This document shows, in pieces, positions 28,045-37,238 of a DNA stretch of 64,000 bases. The notes under the pieces are model-generated. The model had not been told where the DNA came from. It did not search any database and was given only the letters and a program-made list of their open reading frames with translations. A program made the translations under genes and the position numbers. This DNA is from Arthrobacter sp. EPSL27 (lineage in GTDB: Bacteria; Actinomycetota; Actinomycetes; Actinomycetales; Micrococcaceae), in the NCBI RefSeq assembly GCF_001512305.1, contig NZ_LNUT01000006.1:30701-94700 (forward strand). The letters are read 5' to 3'. The stretch's first letter is position 1. Each line of letters begins with the position of its first letter.

Positions 28045-28326
28045 TTCACAAAGCCGCGCCGGACCAGCGAGGACAAGCGCGCCTATGTCCGTGCGACCAA
28101 GGACGGCTGGAGCCCGGAGGAGCTGAAGAAGCTGGGTCTGGAATCCGGTGCCGTCAGTCGCCGGCGCAAGAACACGAACCGCGCCGCCGCGGAGTGCTCC
28201 GACGCCTCTCCCGCCCATGAAACCACCGGCGAACAATTACGCTTCCCCTCGCCCACCTGGGCACGGCAAAAGCCCAACCGCTCCGCTGCTTTTCCCGCAC
28301 ACAGGGGGACGACGGGACCCACCTGA
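28045..28326 (+). pseudogene. Short + strand coding remnant
   Basis: Starting near 28045, the + strand reads FTKPRRTSEDKRAYVRATKD then GWSPEELKKLGLESGAVSRR before becoming unlike protein. It abuts the minus-strand remnant head to head, so two gene ends appear joined here. No start codon or ribosome site is evident and the family is unknown. Probably debris. Confidence 0.3.
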
Positions 28327-28686
28327 CCGGCTGCACACAACCGCAAGGGAACCTGAGCCACTCAACGCACCACGGCGGCCGGCGGCCGTGCACAGCCTGG
28401 CCGCTCCGTGGGTCACCAGCGGCATCGTTTCCAATGGTCCAAGACTTAGGAGCCGGCATCCCAGGCCCAGCGCAGCGACAGCTCGGAACTCCAAATCGCC
28501 GGACGGATGCTGCACGCGTCGCTGGATGCCCTCGCGGAGGTCCTTCGCGGCAAATTCGGCTATTCAGGAGCCACGTCCTCTGATGTATTCGACAGTTATG
28601 AACGGCACCACCGGCACCGTCGGCACGTCAACCCAGAAGCCGATCAGCCATAGACATGTGACCTATTAGTCACCTAATCTGGCCCT
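28327..28686. other. Gene-free stretch
   Basis: About 360 bases with no supported gene. It ends with the AT-richer promoter region (GACATGTGACCTATTAGTCA, near 28653-28672) of the ArsR-SRPBCC gene, where TGACCTATTAGTCA is an imperfect palindrome that could be its own operator. Confidence 0.4.
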
Positions 28687-29436
28687 GTGGACGCCGTATT
28701 TAAGGCCCTGGCCGACGTCACCCGCCGCGATCTCCTGGATGAGCTTTTCAGGAACGACGGACAGACCCTCCACGCTCTCGAGGCCCGCTTCGAGATGACC
28801 CGCTACGGCGTGATGAAGCACCTCAGGGTGCTGGAGGAAGCCAGCTTGGTGGTGACCCGCCGTCGGGGGCGCGAGAAACTCCACTTCCTGAATCCGGTGC
28901 CCATCCGGCTGGTCCACGACCGCTGGGTGAGCAAATATGCCGAACCATGGGCCGCTGGCCTCAGCGACCTCAAAACCAGATTGGAAAGTCCCATGGAAAA
29001 GATCTTCGAAATCTACATCAAGACCACCCCGGAGCGGCTCTGGGAGGCCATCACGGACGGCGAGATCCGGAGCAAGTACCAGTTCGGGTCGGTCATCACC
29101 TCGGACTGGACGCCGGGGTCCCGGTTCCAGATGGCACCCAAGGGCGGCGAACCCCTGGGCGAGGGAGAGAACCTGGAAGTGGACCCGCCCCGCCGCTTGG
29201 TCCAGAGCATGCGCGCGCTCTGGGGCGACAACGTCAAGGCCGAAGGCACCTCCCGGATCACGTGGGAGATCGAACCGGTGGGCGATTCCTGCCGCCTGAC
29301 CGTCACGCACGACCAGCTGCGCGAGGGCGCCAACGAACAGCTCTACGGCGGCTGGCCGATGATCCTTTCCGGCCTGAAGACCTGGCTGGAAACCGGGGAG
29401 CTCCTCACCACCCCCGGCTCCCTCATGTACACCTGA
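28687..29436 (+). CDS. ArsR-type HTH fused to SRPBCC/AHSA1 domain
   Basis: A 249-aa fusion starting at GTG 28687, which begins directly with the ArsR winged helix (MDAVFKALADVTRRDLLDEL, recognition helix around TRYGVMKHLRVLEEA, residues about 1-95). From about residue 103 (MEKIFEIYIKTTPERLWEAI) an AHSA1-like SRPBCC domain follows, ending with GWPMILSGLKTWLETGE. Usually these two domains are separate adjacent genes, the regulator and an Aha1-like ligand-binding protein. The fused form is known in actinobacteria and may couple a hydrophobic ligand to DNA binding. No metal-binding cysteine pair is visible in the HTH part. Confidence 0.88.
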   Translation: MDAVFKALADVTRRDLLDELFRNDGQTLHALEARFEMTRYGVMKHLRVLEEASLVVTRRRGREKLHFLNPVPIRLVHDRWVSKYAEPWAAGLSDLKTRLESPMEKIFEIYIKTTPERLWEAITDGEIRSKYQFGSVITSDWTPGSRFQMAPKGGEPLGEGENLEVDPPRRLVQSMRALWGDNVKAEGTSRITWEIEPVGDSCRLTVTHDQLREGANEQLYGGWPMILSGLKTWLETGELLTTPGSLMYT

Positions 29437-29491
29437 GGCGGCCGGCGAAACACCTAGGAGAATTCACAGGTCCGCCGCCTAGCATGGCCGA

Positions 29492-30430
29492 ATGAAGGAT
29501 GCCCGGGACGCACGCTCCGCCGCCGTGGTGATCAATACCGGATCACGGCGCGGGGCGGCCTACGAACTGGCCGTGGACAGCATGCAAAGGGCAGGCGTGC
29601 CGGTCTCCTCCGTGCACCAAGTGGCGTCGGGGGCAGACCTCGCCGCGACGCTCGACCAGGTGATCGCGGACGGGCACGACCTGGTTGTCGTCGGTGGCGG
29701 CGACGGGACCGTGAGCTACGCCGCCGGCCGGGTGGCCGGCACGCAGGTGGTGCTCGGCGTTCTCCCGCTGGGCACCGCCAACGACTTCGCCCGCACGCTG
29801 GAGATCCCGCCCAACCTCGCCGAGGCATGCGCCACCGTCGCGGAAGGAAAGGTGGTGGACATCGACCTCGGCCGGGCGAACGGAGAGCCGTTCCTCAACG
29901 TCGCGTCCGTGGGCCTGTCCGTGGCTGTGACGGAAGCCCTCAGCCCCCGCCTCAAGCGGTACATCGGGCCCCTGGCCTACAGCATCGCCACCCTGCGCGC
30001 CTACACGCGGCACAAGCCGTTCCGGGCTCGCCTTGAATTTCCGGACGGGGACCACCAGCCGCTGGAGCTCGATGACCTGCTGCAGGTGGCGGTCGGCAAC
30101 GGCCGGCATTACGGCGGCGGCTACACCGTCTCCCCCACGGCCGGGATCGACGACCACATCCTTGACATCTACGCCATCCTGGCCGGCCCGCTGCGGGAGC
30201 ACGTGAGTATCGCCCGGCTGCTCAAGGACGGAAGCTTCATCGAGCACGACCGTGTGGTCCACCTGACCAGCCGGCACGTGCGGGTGGTCACCGAGCCGCC
30301 GCTGCCGGTGAACCTCGACGGCGAGATCGCCACCGCCACGCCAGCCGACTTCACCATCCAGCGCAACGCCGTCCACGTGGTGGTGCCGCAGAGCAGCACC
30401 AGCGCACTGTTCGACGGACCGGGCGGGTAG
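29492..30430 (+). CDS. Diacylglycerol-kinase-family lipid kinase (YegS-like)
   Basis: A 312-aa cytoplasmic or membrane-associated kinase. The nucleotide-binding motif GGGDGT lies at residues 68-73, followed by LPLGTANDFA, the second DAGK signature. The C-terminal beta-sandwich ends with PLPVNLDGEIATATP. It phosphorylates a lipid diol such as diacylglycerol using ATP. A second, membrane-anchored member of the family is present at 44935-46269. It stands alone here; a 6-bp GC hairpin overlaps its stop codon (30422-30436). Confidence 0.9.
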   Translation: MKDARDARSAAVVINTGSRRGAAYELAVDSMQRAGVPVSSVHQVASGADLAATLDQVIADGHDLVVVGGGDGTVSYAAGRVAGTQVVLGVLPLGTANDFARTLEIPPNLAEACATVAEGKVVDIDLGRANGEPFLNVASVGLSVAVTEALSPRLKRYIGPLAYSIATLRAYTRHKPFRARLEFPDGDHQPLELDDLLQVAVGNGRHYGGGYTVSPTAGIDDHILDIYAILAGPLREHVSIARLLKDGSFIEHDRVVHLTSRHVRVVTEPPLPVNLDGEIATATPADFTIQRNAVHVVVPQSSTSALFDGPGG

Positions 30431-30530
30431 CCCGCCGTGGGGGCGGGTGAGAGAAGCTGCCCGCCGCTGAGGTCATGGCGCGACGGACTCCCGAGCAGAG
30501 AGAGCACCGCGCCGCGCGCAGGCCACCCGG

Positions 30531-30737
30531 TCATTCCTCCACAAACTCCAGCAGGTCACCGGGCTGGCACTGGAGGACCCGGCACATGGCCTCCAGGGTA
30601 CTGAAGCGGACAGCCTTGGCCCGGCCGTTCTTCAGCACCGCGACGTTGGCGGGGGTGAGTCCCACGCGGTCGGCGAACTCCCCAACACTCATTTTTTGCT
30701 TGGCCAGTTCGACGTCGATGCGCACCACGATGGGCAT
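30531..30737 (-). CDS. XRE-family HTH regulator (YozG-like)
   Basis: A 68-aa protein with one Cro/C1-type HTH (VELAKQKMSVGEFADRVGLT then NVAVLKNGRAKAVRFSTLEA). The ending CQPGDLLEF is typical of the YozG family. Its ATG overlaps the stop of the DUF2975 gene by four bases (ATGA), so the two are translationally coupled. Such pairs are a widespread membrane protein/regulator cassette. The inverted repeat at 31239-31257 is a candidate binding site. Confidence 0.9.
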   Translation of the reverse strand: MPIVVRIDVELAKQKMSVGEFADRVGLTPANVAVLKNGRAKAVRFSTLEAMCRVLQCQPGDLLEFVEE

Positions 30738-31234
30738 CAGATCACCGCTTCCATGTCGGTGCGCAAATCGGTGGCCTGCCGCAGCAGCGCCCTGAGCACC
30801 ACAACCACAAGGCCCAGGGCGGCCCCGGCCACCAGCAGCAGGAGCAGCAGGAGCGGCACTCCGGGGTCGTCCGCGTTGAGGACCACGGCAACAGACAGTG
30901 CCGCCAGCATGGCCCATGCTGCGGCGATGGACCAGACAATAGTGTCCACCCACCGCAGGGCGCCGTCGCTGAAGATGCTGCCGCGCCTGACCATGGTCAG
31001 CAACTTCCAGGTGCTCACGATCACCACCTGGACGCACGCGACCTCCAGGACCGAGAAGATGGTGAGAGGCCACTGCAGGGCGGCGCGGTCCGGGTTCTCC
31101 TGCGCCATGTGGGCGAACTGCCCGGGGAGGGACATGACTTGGAACAGAACGAGGAGGAGGAACGCCACCACAAGGACGATCCGGAGTGCGACCACTGCCA
31201 ACCGAGTAAATTGCATGCATCGATCTTCGGCCAT
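30737..31234 (-). CDS. DUF2975 membrane protein
   Basis: A protein of 165 aa (159 aa if the ATG at 31216 is used; neither start has a clear ribosome site). Four hydrophobic segments are visible: LAVVALRIVLVVAFLLLVLF, a second around FSVLEVACVQVVIVSTW, IVWSIAAAWAMLAALSVAVV, and LLLLLLLVAGAALGLVVVVL. This layout fits DUF2975, whose members are nearly always followed by a YozG-type HTH gene, as here. Function is unknown; it acts in the cytoplasmic membrane and may sense a signal for the coupled regulator. Confidence 0.85.
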   Translation of the reverse strand: MAEDRCMQFTRLAVVALRIVLVVAFLLLVLFQVMSLPGQFAHMAQENPDRAALQWPLTIFSVLEVACVQVVIVSTWKLLTMVRRGSIFSDGALRWVDTIVWSIAAAWAMLAALSVAVVLNADDPGVPLLLLLLLVAGAALGLVVVVLRALLRQATDLRTDMEAVI

Positions 31235-31238
31235 TAAC

Positions 31239-31257
31239 TATCGAAAGTCAATCGATA
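31239..31257. promoter_or_regulatory. Inverted repeat, candidate operator of the DUF2975/HTH pair
   Basis: TATCGA and TCGATA form perfect arms around 7 bases, immediately upstream of the DUF2975 start. The position suits autoregulation by the coupled HTH protein; binding is inferred. Confidence 0.5.
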
Positions 31258-31393
31258 AGCGCGGACGGCGCAGACGTGGCCGCCATTGACACACCTGGCA
31301 ATCCGGAGCTAACTAGTCGGTACCGCGCGGGGCGGCGGCGGGCCGAAGAAGTCGCCTCGACGATCGGCGTCGGACATCTCGGAGGGACCTGGC

Positions 31394-34036
31394 ATGCAGT
31401 CCACAACTGGCGAACCGACGGGCCACGACTCGCTTCACTTTCTGGAAATCCGGGTCCATGGCGTCCGGGGAACCCGCCCCTGGGAGAGCCTCGGAGTGCC
31501 CCAAGGCGTCCAGCAGCCCTGCGAACCTGCTCCCCCCGGAGTCGGGAAGGACACGGTTGACAACAAGACGGGTTTCTACTGCTCCGGCAGGGCCCGTCCA
31601 GGAGCCAGCGAGGCGACGACGGTCGATCCGGACCTGGACGGCGGCCGGAAACTGCATGTGGAGGCCTATTTTTGGGGCATGCTGACCTCCGGGGCGTGGG
31701 GGTTCGAGAGCCTGCTGAGGAGTTTTTGGCTCCTGCTGGCCCCGTTTGCCTTCGTCAACGTGGCAATGTGGTCCCGGCCCGGACTGTCCTCGGCGGGGCG
31801 GCGGCAGTACGTGACAGCGGTCCTCATCCGGTGGTCCGGGCTTCTTCTTACCTGCCTCCTGCTGGGAACCATCTGCAGCATCGCGGTGGACCTTGTGGCG
31901 TGGCAGTGCTTTCGGCACGGCACGTCCTGGTGCGCCAGCATCAGCGTCCTGACGCCCGTTTTTGGCAGCTCGCGCGCCGTCGAACGTATTGTCATCGCGG
32001 CGATCTTGCCGCTTGCCGGGTTAGCCGTCCTGCTGACGCTGAGCCGGCAGTCCATGCGTAAGACAGAAGCCCGGAAGCCCCACCACACCTATGCAAGCGA
32101 ATCTGTCCATGACCATCGAATCCTGCGCCGGCCTGCCTTCTGGGAAGGAAAGGACAGGACGAATTCCCTCCTCACGCTGCACGTCGCGTGCGGGCTCTGC
32201 GTGGTCGCTATCCTCGGCGCCGCGCCCGTCCATGCCCTCGAATCAGGCGGCTCGTGGGTGCTGCCCGTCCCGCTGGCATGCGCTGCCGGTGTGCTGCTGG
32301 CAGTTTTCCTGCTGACAGCCGTCGGCGTCCTGGACCAGATCGAGCACGGTCCCTCCGAGAAACTCCGGCGCACCCGGCAAATGGGTCCGCGGGTGGTGCT
32401 GGCCGCGGCTGCCGCAGCTCTTGCCGCCAACATCGTCTGGCTTTGGAACGGACATGGAACGCTGGATCAAAGCGGGCAGCTGCCGCTGGCGTCCGACTTT
32501 CAAATCGCCATCACGGCGTCCCTGTTTGCCCTCGTGTACCTGCTCGCCGCCGTCCTTTCGGCGGTTTGGTTCGCATGGGTGGCAGGCGTAATTCTTGCTG
32601 CGTTTATCACCATGCAGATCCTGGATCCGGTGGTTATCCGGGACAATTTCTGGGCCGGTGCCGGCCTCTTGGTGGCCGTGTTGCTCGTCGGAGCCGTGGT
32701 CCATGGCCGCTCCCGGAAAGGTGTGGTCCTAAGCTGGGCGTGGTTTGGGCTGGCCCCGGCGTATCTCCTCTCCTTCGCTGCCTTTCTCGGCGTCATGTAT
32801 TCGTCGGTGGCGACGTTGTTTTCCGCCGCAATCCTCGACGGTCGCCTGAATCCCGCTTTATTGAAGCCGTCCACCCCGCATGAGGTGTCCGCCGAAGTCA
32901 GCCTCACCCTGGCGGTGCCGAGCCCTTTTCTCTGGTTCGCCATGCTGTTCCTGCCGGGACTGGTGATAGCCGCCGTCGTCGTCGTGATTCTGCTCCTCAG
33001 ATTCCGCCGTAATGGCGCCCCGGACATCAGGGACCTGGCCCAGAAGGACCAAGCGGCGGAGCGGCAGGCGAACAGCGCCGCGCTGCTCGGCAGGACCACC
33101 CGTTCCCGGTACCTGGCGGCCGTCATTCACCGGGCAGAAGCCCTTCTGGGTGCCCTCATAATGGTGCCTTTGAGCATGGGACTGCTGGCCACCCTTGGCA
33201 TGTTCAGTGGGCAGGATCCCTACTTCCCCGCCTTGGTTCAATGGGGCGCTGTCCTGGCCGCCGTCACCGGTGCCATCCTTCTGGTCCTCATCGCGCTGAG
33301 CATCTTCCATGAGGACCTGCTGCGCGCCGTGGCCGTCATCTGGGACCTGGCGACGTTCTGGCCCCGCGCAGCGCACCCATTCAGCCCGCCCTGCTACGGA
33401 GAACGCGTTGTCCCTGAACTGTTGGACAGGATCAGCGGCGGCCTGGCGGGGATGGCTTCCCCGGGGAATGCCGGGACAGATCCGCCGTGCAGGGCGACGG
33501 ATAGACAGGCAACAGCGAAATACGACTACGTCATCCTGTCCGGACACAGCCTCGGATCAGCCATCCTGGCCGCCGTCATGCTCCAACTGCCCGACGCGGT
33601 GCTCCCGCGCATCAGGTTTGTGACCTACGGTTCGCAATTGCGGGCATGGTTCGGCAGGTTCTTCCCGGACCTGCTCGGCCCCGCCGTCCTGGGTCATCAG
33701 GCAACCGCCCGGCCGGATTTCCGGACCGCGGTCCCGGACGCCCCGCCACAGCCGCCCGCGGACGGTTTCACTCCGCCCGAGGGATCCCTGGCCAGCCTGT
33801 TGCAGGGACCACGGCACTGGCAGAATTTCTACCGGCGCACGGACTACCTGGGGTTCCGCGTACTGCAGGACTCCGAGAACGACGTCGACCATCGCGTTTC
33901 AGACTGGGACCCCAACCCGGTGGGGACGCAGAAGGCCAAGCCGCTGGATCACAGCCAATACCAGGAGTCGGCGCCCTACGGACGTTTGATCCGTTCCTGG
34001 ATTGCCCCCGACGGCGACGGAATACCGAAGCCGTGA
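31394..34036 (+). CDS. Large membrane protein with split alpha/beta-hydrolase fold
   Basis: An 880-aa protein from ATG 31394 with GGAGGGACC upstream. Residues 18-34 (FLEIRVHGVRGTRPWES) look like the first strand and oxyanion HG loop of an alpha/beta hydrolase. The nucleophile elbow GHSLGS is only at about residue 717-722 (Ser719), followed by RIRFVTYGSQLRAWF. Between them lie roughly ten or more hydrophobic helices (about residues 95-640). It therefore seems to be a hydrolase or lipase whose core is interrupted by a membrane domain. I do not recognise a named family; similar genes in actinobacteria are generally left as hypothetical. It stands alone between the DUF2975 pair and a convergent permease. 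Confidence 0.65.
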   Translation: MQSTTGEPTGHDSLHFLEIRVHGVRGTRPWESLGVPQGVQQPCEPAPPGVGKDTVDNKTGFYCSGRARPGASEATTVDPDLDGGRKLHVEAYFWGMLTSGAWGFESLLRSFWLLLAPFAFVNVAMWSRPGLSSAGRRQYVTAVLIRWSGLLLTCLLLGTICSIAVDLVAWQCFRHGTSWCASISVLTPVFGSSRAVERIVIAAILPLAGLAVLLTLSRQSMRKTEARKPHHTYASESVHDHRILRRPAFWEGKDRTNSLLTLHVACGLCVVAILGAAPVHALESGGSWVLPVPLACAAGVLLAVFLLTAVGVLDQIEHGPSEKLRRTRQMGPRVVLAAAAAALAANIVWLWNGHGTLDQSGQLPLASDFQIAITASLFALVYLLAAVLSAVWFAWVAGVILAAFITMQILDPVVIRDNFWAGAGLLVAVLLVGAVVHGRSRKGVVLSWAWFGLAPAYLLSFAAFLGVMYSSVATLFSAAILDGRLNPALLKPSTPHEVSAEVSLTLAVPSPFLWFAMLFLPGLVIAAVVVVILLLRFRRNGAPDIRDLAQKDQAAERQANSAALLGRTTRSRYLAAVIHRAEALLGALIMVPLSMGLLATLGMFSGQDPYFPALVQWGAVLAAVTGAILLVLIALSIFHEDLLRAVAVIWDLATFWPRAAHPFSPPCYGERVVPELLDRISGGLAGMASPGNAGTDPPCRATDRQATAKYDYVILSGHSLGSAILAAVMLQLPDAVLPRIRFVTYGSQLRAWFGRFFPDLLGPAVLGHQATARPDFRTAVPDAPPQPPADGFTPPEGSLASLLQGPRHWQNFYRRTDYLGFRVLQDSENDVDHRVSDWDPNPVGTQKAKPLDHSQYQESAPYGRLIRSWIAPDGDGIPKP

Positions 34037-34063
34037 CAGTGACCCGCCCGCCCTGGTCCGCGC

Positions 34064-35551
34064 TCAGTGGCCGGACGGCTCCTGCCCGTCCGGGCCCGCG
34101 CCCCGGACGCCGACCGGTTCGCCCTTCCCGGTATTGGTCCTCCTGTTGATCAGCCAGGTGATGAGCCACAGCACCACGCCAATCGCCATCAGACCCCCGG
34201 CGATCTGGTACTGGATGACGTTGCGGCCCACCCACGGTCCGGCGAGGGAGGCGCACAGCACGGCCGCGATGATGGGCAGCGGCCCCGGCGAGGTGAAGAA
34301 CACCTCGCGGCTGGGGTCCCTCTTGCGGCGGAGGACAACGCAGGCCACGTTCACCAAGGTGAACACGCACAGCAGCAGGAACGCCGTCGTGCCGGAAAGA
34401 TTCGCGACGACGTTGCTGTCCGGGTCGGACGTGACGTACCAGATCAGCCCCAGCGCCAGGACGGTGGAAAACACGATCCCGGCCCACGGGGTGCAGCGCA
34501 CCGGCAGCACCTTTCCCAGCGGCCGCGGCAGGACGTCCTGGCGGGCCATGCCGTAGATCAGGCGGCTGGCCATCAGCATGTTGATCAACGCTGTGTTGGC
34601 GACGGCGAACACCGCGAGGAAGGGAAACACCTGGTCGATCGGGAAGTCCGGGGAGCCCTTGTGCACCACCTCGAGCAGCGCGGCGCCTTCGGCCTCCCTG
34701 ATTCCTTCGAGCTCGGTGGGCGAAAGCACGGTGACCACGGACACGGCCACCAGCATGTAGAGGATCACCGCGATGCCGAGGCCGGTCAGCATGGTCCGGG
34801 GGAAGATCCGCTCGGGATTCTGGGTCTCCTCCACCATGTTCACGGAGTCCTCGAAGCCCACCATGGCAAAAAACGCGATGGATGTGGCCGCGGTGACGGC
34901 CAGGAACAGGCCCTTGTCCTGGGAGTCGGTGAAAACGGTGATCTCGCTGAAGTTTCCGCCACCTTGGGCCATCACGGAGAAGCCGACGCCGATCACGATG
35001 CACAGGGCGGTCATCTCGACCAGGGTGAGCACCACGTTGAACTTCACGCTCTCGCCCACTCCGCGCAGGTTGACCACCGCCAGCAGCACCATAAAGCCCA
35101 TCGCGACGGCAGTGACCGCGCCCTGTCCGGGCATGCCCATCCAGCCGTTGATCTCCAGGCCGCCGAAGAGGTTCTGGGCAAGGACGTTCGCGGAGGTCGA
35201 GGCGCTGGTGATCCCGGAGCAGACGACGGCAAACGCGACCAGGAAGGTGACGAAGTGGATCCCGAACGCCTTGTGGGCGTAGAGCGCAGCGCTGGCCGCC
35301 TGCGGGTACTGGGTGACCAGCTCAAGGTATGAGAAGGCGGTCATCGTGGCGACCACGAATGCCAGGAGGAACGGCAGCCAGACGACGCCGCCGACGGTGC
35401 CCGCCATGGTTCCGGTGACGGCGTACACACCGGCGCCGAGGATGTCACCGACGATGAACAGGAGCAGGAGCTTGGGCCCCAGGACCCGCTTGAGCGCAGG
35501 CGGGTCGCTTTCGGGAGTCGCATCGAAGACGTCGTCGGACATGGTGCTCAT
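34064..35551 (-). CDS. APC-family amino-acid/polyamine permease
   Basis: A 495-aa membrane protein. ATG 35551 is chosen because GGAGGTCAGCC precedes it; an in-frame start 8 codons upstream lacks this. The first helix contains FIVGDILGAGVYAVTGTMAG, an APC signature (GxxxGAGVY), and about 12-13 membrane segments follow, with a hydrophilic tail (NTGKGEPVGVRGAGPDGQE). The VNMVEETQNPERIFPRTML loop is typical of the APC/CAT-like group. Substrate is undetermined. It is a single gene, convergent with the hydrolase gene and divergent from the phosphatase gene. Confidence 0.88.
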   Translation of the reverse strand: MSTMSDDVFDATPESDPPALKRVLGPKLLLLFIVGDILGAGVYAVTGTMAGTVGGVVWLPFLLAFVVATMTAFSYLELVTQYPQAASAALYAHKAFGIHFVTFLVAFAVVCSGITSASTSANVLAQNLFGGLEINGWMGMPGQGAVTAVAMGFMVLLAVVNLRGVGESVKFNVVLTLVEMTALCIVIGVGFSVMAQGGGNFSEITVFTDSQDKGLFLAVTAATSIAFFAMVGFEDSVNMVEETQNPERIFPRTMLTGLGIAVILYMLVAVSVVTVLSPTELEGIREAEGAALLEVVHKGSPDFPIDQVFPFLAVFAVANTALINMLMASRLIYGMARQDVLPRPLGKVLPVRCTPWAGIVFSTVLALGLIWYVTSDPDSNVVANLSGTTAFLLLCVFTLVNVACVVLRRKRDPSREVFFTSPGPLPIIAAVLCASLAGPWVGRNVIQYQIAGGLMAIGVVLWLITWLINRRTNTGKGEPVGVRGAGPDGQEPSGH

Positions 35552-35787
35552 GGCTGACCTCCGCATCGGGTACACGGGTGCTGAGTGCTGCGGCCGACCT
35601 TCCGGCCTCGATGTGACCTACTTCACTGTGATTTTTTAGGGTCAGTTTGGCAACATCAACGCTTCCGGTGCGGCCTATCCACAACCGCCGGTGAAAGTCG
35701 TCCAGGTCTCACCGGCGCGGGCCGCCTGAGGCAATCTCGCGTTCCATGACGCCGGGGTTTCCTGGCGGCAGCGCAACTCAAGGCAGA

Positions 35788-36378
35788 ATGGAACCCATGA
35801 CCCTCACCACTTTCGCGCTCATCCGCCACGGCCAGACCGACTGGAATGCGGAGCGCCGGCTGCAGGGATCCACCGACATTCCGCTGAACGACGTCGGCCG
35901 CGGCCAGGCGCGCGACGCCGCCGACGCCCTGGCCGGCACCCAGTGGGACGCGATTGTGTCGTCGCCGCTGGGCCGCGCCGCGGAAACCGCCGACCTCATC
36001 GCCGCCGGGCTGGGACGGGCCGTGGCGCGGCGCGTCCCGGAGCTCACCGAGCGCAGCTTTGGCCCCGCCGAGGGCCTGCAGGACGGCCCCGAACTTGATG
36101 CCCTGCGGATCCCCGGCGGCTTCCGCGGCGCCGAGAGCGAAGAAGCGGCCGCGGACCGCGGGCTGGCCGCGCTGGAGGCGCTGGCGGAGGAGTTCCGCGG
36201 CGGCCGCGTCCTGGTGGTCACCCACGGCTCGCTCCTGCGGGTGAGCCTCAGCCGCGCCGCCGGCCGCACGCTGCCCAGCATCCAGAACGCCGTGCTGAAC
36301 CTGGCCCACCACCACCCCGCGGACGGCTGGAATCTCGAATACTTCAACGGCGAACGGCTGGCCGCCGCCGTCGGCTGA
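35788..36378 (+). CDS. Histidine phosphatase (phosphoglycerate-mutase-like)
   Basis: A protein of 196 aa from ATG 35788 (AAGG just upstream); ATG 35797, giving 193 aa, is equally possible. The phosphohistidine motif LIRHGQTDWN appears at about residue 11, followed by the acid region (RSFGPAEGL) and the second histidine in VVTHGSLLRV. It is of usual length for the branch-1 histidine phosphatase family. Possible substrates include sugar phosphates and nucleotide precursors; not determinable. It is not part of an obvious operon. Confidence 0.9.
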   Translation: MEPMTLTTFALIRHGQTDWNAERRLQGSTDIPLNDVGRGQARDAADALAGTQWDAIVSSPLGRAAETADLIAAGLGRAVARRVPELTERSFGPAEGLQDGPELDALRIPGGFRGAESEEAAADRGLAALEALAEEFRGGRVLVVTHGSLLRVSLSRAAGRTLPSIQNAVLNLAHHHPADGWNLEYFNGERLAAAVG

Positions 36379-36467
36379 CCGCAACCACCGCCCGGCGCTG
36401 CGCAGCCGCCGCTGACCACGGCCGCCCATCGTGTGCGTCCGGCCCGAAAGCGTGGCAGGGTGTCGCC

Positions 36468-37229
36468 ATGGCAGCTTTCAACCAGTCCGACGACCTCAGC
36501 GGAGCCCACTTCACCGACGTGAACCTGCGCGGAGCCCGGTTCATCCGGTCCGATCTGTCCGCCATTGTAATGCGAGGGGTGGACGTGGGCGGGGCCGACA
36601 TTGATGCGCCGTGGCTGTTCGACGGCGGGGCCACCCTGCGCGTCAACGGCGTCGACGTGGTCCCCTTCGTCGAGGCTGAACTCAACCGCCGCTTTCCCGG
36701 CCGTGCCGAACGGCGGGCCACCGACCCGGAGGGTCTTCGTGCCGCGTGGGCCGCACTGGAGCGGACCTGGGCGGCGACCCTGGAGCGCGCCGCGGCAATG
36801 CCGGCCGGCACGGTTGACATCCCTGTGGACGGCGAGTGGTCCTTCGCCCGGACGCTGCGCCACCTGGTGATGGCGACCGACACCTGGCTGGGCCGGGCCA
36901 TCCTGGAGATCGACCAGCCGTACCACCCCGTCGGCCAGCCCAACTCGGAGTATGAGACGGACGGGTACGACATGTCCGTCTTCTCGGCCACGAACCCGAC
37001 GTACGCCGAAGTGCTGGAGGCCCGGGCGGGCCGGGTGGCCATGGTGCGCGGCTTCCTCGCGGCGCTCACCCGGGAGGACATGTCCATTGCCCGCCGGAAC
37101 CCTTGGGCCCCCAAATATCCGGAGACCACCCTCTCGTGCCTGCATACCATCCTTGATGAGGAATGGGAGCACCACCGCTACGCCGTCCGCGACCTGGACG
37201 CCATCGAGGCCGTCAGTGCCGAGGCTTAG
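36468..37229 (+). CDS. DinB-superfamily protein with pentapeptide-type N-terminus
   Basis: A 253-aa protein. The first 45 residues contain A(D/N)LxxAxF-like five-residue repeats (DLSGAHFTDVNLRGARFIRS) that form a short beta-helix start. Residues about 90-250 are the DinB four-helix bundle, with histidines at the likely metal site (RTLRHLVMATDTW, and EEWEHHRYAVRDLD near the C-terminus). DinB proteins bind Ni/Zn and in actinobacteria often act as thiol-dependent transferases. This fused form is common in the phylum. The small membrane-anchored protein 9 bases downstream may be co-expressed. Confidence 0.88.
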   Translation: MAAFNQSDDLSGAHFTDVNLRGARFIRSDLSAIVMRGVDVGGADIDAPWLFDGGATLRVNGVDVVPFVEAELNRRFPGRAERRATDPEGLRAAWAALERTWAATLERAAAMPAGTVDIPVDGEWSFARTLRHLVMATDTWLGRAILEIDQPYHPVGQPNSEYETDGYDMSVFSATNPTYAEVLEARAGRVAMVRGFLAALTREDMSIARRNPWAPKYPETTLSCLHTILDEEWEHHRYAVRDLDAIEAVSAEA

Positions 37230-37238
37230 GCTGGTGCC

